NCBI GenBank assembly: GCA_002292365.1
Contig: DBBU01000007.1
Span: forward strand, 1-7,504
Direction of reading: 5' to 3'
Length of the DNA: 7,504 bases
Source: Flammeovirgaceae bacterium UBA976
GTDB taxonomy: Bacteria > Bacteroidota > Bacteroidia > Cytophagales > Cyclobacteriaceae
Of the stretch, positions 6,271 to 7,504 are shown piece after piece. Positions within the stretch are counted from its first letter, which is position 1, and each line of letters starts with the position of its first letter. Both the position numbers and the translations under genes were made by a program. The notes beneath the pieces are model-generated. The model saw only the letters and a program-made list of their open reading frames with translations, was not told the DNA's origin and did not search any database.

Positions 6271-7314
6271 ATGTTTTCAGGGAATGGGCGAGGTTCATTA
6301 GGGAGTTTGCCATACGTATTGTGTATCTATCTCTTAGTCCTAGGATGTGAAAGCGTTGAAACCCAACGAGATCGATTTTTTAATCAAGGAAATGAAGCGA
6401 TTGAATCGAAGTCTTATGAGACTGCGATTAGTTTATACACAAAAGCCATTAAGATAGATTCTGATGATGCCGAGTCTATCAATAATAGGGGAGTGGCCAA
6501 ACGAGAATTAGGTAGGGTTTATGAAGCGATCCAAGATTATAACGAGGCATTATTGATTGATAATGAATTTTGGGATTGCCTGCATAACCGAGCCATGGCC
6601 TATCAAGAGGCGGGTAATTGGACGAAAAGTATCAGAGATTATGATTTACTTATTGCCCATCATGATAGTTCCATTTATCACGAAGCTAAGGCGCTTATTT
6701 TCACAGAGTCAAAAGATTATGAACGAGCCATGGATGAATTTAATAGGGTACTGGCACAAAATCCAAAGGATACTGAAGCCAAGATCAATTTAGCCACCTT
6801 AGATTTTTATCTGGGCAATAAGCAAAGGGCGGCAGCTACTTTAGAGGAAATTTTGCATCAGTCTCCCAATGAAGCCTTTGGATACAATACACTCAATCAG
6901 ATATATTTAGAGTTATCGTCATTGGACTTAGCCTATCGGGCCATCCAGCAAGCCCTTAGGCTGAATCCGAACAATGCTTTTTTTCTAAATAATAGGGGTT
7001 TTACCTATCTAGAGATGGATTCTATAGCTTTAGCCTTGATCGATATCAATCAAAGTATTGTTTTGACTCCTGATAATCCATGGTCTTATCGAAATAAGGG
7101 CTACTACTATTATAAAATGGGGGATTTCACTCAGGCAATCCGTTATTTGAAGCAATCCTTGGAGATGGATGAAAACGTAAAGGAAGCTCATTTGATGTTG
7201 GGCATGACCTATTTATCAGATGGCCAATCAGGAATGGCTTGCCAGGCATGGCAAATAGCAATGGATATGGGTAACGAAAAAGCGCAGGCCTACCTGAACG
7301 ATCATTGTAATTAA
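6271..7314 (+). CDS. TPR-repeat lipoprotein
   Basis: A 347-residue protein with a lipoprotein signal peptide: R7 in the n-region, a hydrophobic stretch, then VLGC with the lipidated cysteine at C26. The lipobox is slightly non-standard because Leu occupies the -2 position. The mature protein is almost entirely nine tandem 34-residue tetratricopeptide units from about residue 34 to 347. Typical W/Y-xx-G-Y/F and A-xx-xF/Y positions are visible, for example QGNEAIESKSYETAISLY and NKGYYYYKMGDFTQAIRYL. The last unit has the GMACQAWQIAMDMGNEKAQ form common as a C-terminal cap in Bacteroidota TPR proteins. TPR superhelices bind peptides or proteins, so an envelope scaffold or assembly role is likely, with no partner evident. 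An in-frame TTG at 6268 could add one residue, but ATG at 6271 is preferred. It lies 22 nt after the GIN gene, so the two are probably one operon. Units 2 and 7 share NNRG encoded by the same 11-mer, hinting at internal duplication. Confidence 0.92.
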   Translation: MFSGNGRGSLGSLPYVLCIYLLVLGCESVETQRDRFFNQGNEAIESKSYETAISLYTKAIKIDSDDAESINNRGVAKRELGRVYEAIQDYNEALLIDNEFWDCLHNRAMAYQEAGNWTKSIRDYDLLIAHHDSSIYHEAKALIFTESKDYERAMDEFNRVLAQNPKDTEAKINLATLDFYLGNKQRAAATLEEILHQSPNEAFGYNTLNQIYLELSSLDLAYRAIQQALRLNPNNAFFLNNRGFTYLEMDSIALALIDINQSIVLTPDNPWSYRNKGYYYYKMGDFTQAIRYLKQSLEMDENVKEAHLMLGMTYLSDGQSGMACQAWQIAMDMGNEKAQAYLNDHCN

Positions 7315-7353
7315 GCGTGCATTCTTTTTTGAAAATCAATTGACAGAGAGAGG

Positions 7354-7379
7354 TCCTATGGCTAAAAACAACTATAGGA
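7354..7379. repeat. 8-bp inverted repeat (hairpin) after the TPR gene
   Basis: TCCTATGG (7354-7361) pairs with CTATAGGA (7372-7379), seven Watson-Crick pairs and one G-U pair, around a 10-nt A-rich loop. It starts 40 nt after the TPR stop. No T-run follows on either strand, so it is not a standard intrinsic terminator; an mRNA 3'-end stabiliser or chance is possible. The rest of 7315-7504 holds nothing I can support. Confidence 0.4.
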
Positions 7380-7504
7380 ATAGTGACTGCAGATAGGAAC
7401 ATAAAGGGAAGACCAAAACGGCTTGGTTAGGTATATCTAATCTGGATGGATTCCAAAAATAGGGAGTGGCCTTTACAGGGTGAAAAAAGATATTAAGGAC
7501 CAGT

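Noticed and set aside
7357..7395. Short plus-strand peptide frame ATG GCT AAA AAC preceded by an AGG
   Set aside because: It stops after 12 codons (TAG at 7393-7395) and its start lies within the hairpin; there is no support for a real small gene.
7127..7402. Minus-strand open frame of 91 codons over the 3' end of the TPR gene
   Set aside because: It is antisense to clear TPR units and its product looks non-protein-like, rich in Pro, Arg and Ser, without motifs.
7480..7504. GTG at 7480 opening a plus-strand frame to the window edge
   Set aside because: Eight codons are too few to judge, and no promoter or start context distinguishes it from chance.

Overview
The window looks like chromosomal DNA of a Bacteroidota bacterium, most likely from the Cytophagales or a related lineage. 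The lineage is inferred from gene content and signals, not from a database search. The evidence is: AT-rich DNA; start codons without recognisable Shine-Dalgarno sequences; one promoter matching the Bacteroidota consensus (TTTG, 20 bp, TAnnTTTG) upstream of the ABC cassette; and gene families typical of the phylum (GldG-family auxiliary protein, head-GIN/DUF2807 protein, TPR lipoprotein). I see no tRNA, rRNA, CRISPR array, insertion sequence or phage gene.

Layout. Positions 29-532 (minus strand) hold a small YfcE/MJ0936-type metallophosphoesterase. A divergent intergenic region (533-683) carries a good promoter for the rightward genes, a 15-bp palindrome at the expected transcription start, and a 9-bp direct repeat with a 10-bp period. 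Positions 684-4772 hold a tight four-gene operon with gaps of 4, 10 and 25 nt: ABC ATPase, six-helix ABC-2-type permease, GldG-family membrane-anchored periplasmic protein, and DUF4340 protein. Together they should form one inner-membrane ABC complex. It resembles the GldA/GldF/GldG module named from gliding Flavobacterium, but the linked DUF4340 gene is typical of a broader bacterial cassette, so gliding should not be assumed.

Positions 4871-7314 hold three envelope-directed genes on the plus strand. The first is a secreted or membrane-anchored thioredoxin-fold protein with a WCGWCKK active site. After a 97-nt gap comes a head-GIN (DUF2807) protein with a striking ladder of eight SSxG turns about every 19 residues, consistent with a beta-helix. 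After a further 22 nt comes a lipoprotein built almost entirely of nine 34-residue TPR units. The last two are probably co-transcribed. The final 190 nt (7315-7504) hold no convincing gene, only an 8-bp hairpin and short edge-open frames.

No clearly new system is present. The most useful leads are the regulatory architecture at 550-663, a possible ECF-sigma-type promoter upstream of the GIN gene, the GIN-TPR pair of unknown function, and the unknown substrate of the ABC-GldG-DUF4340 complex.
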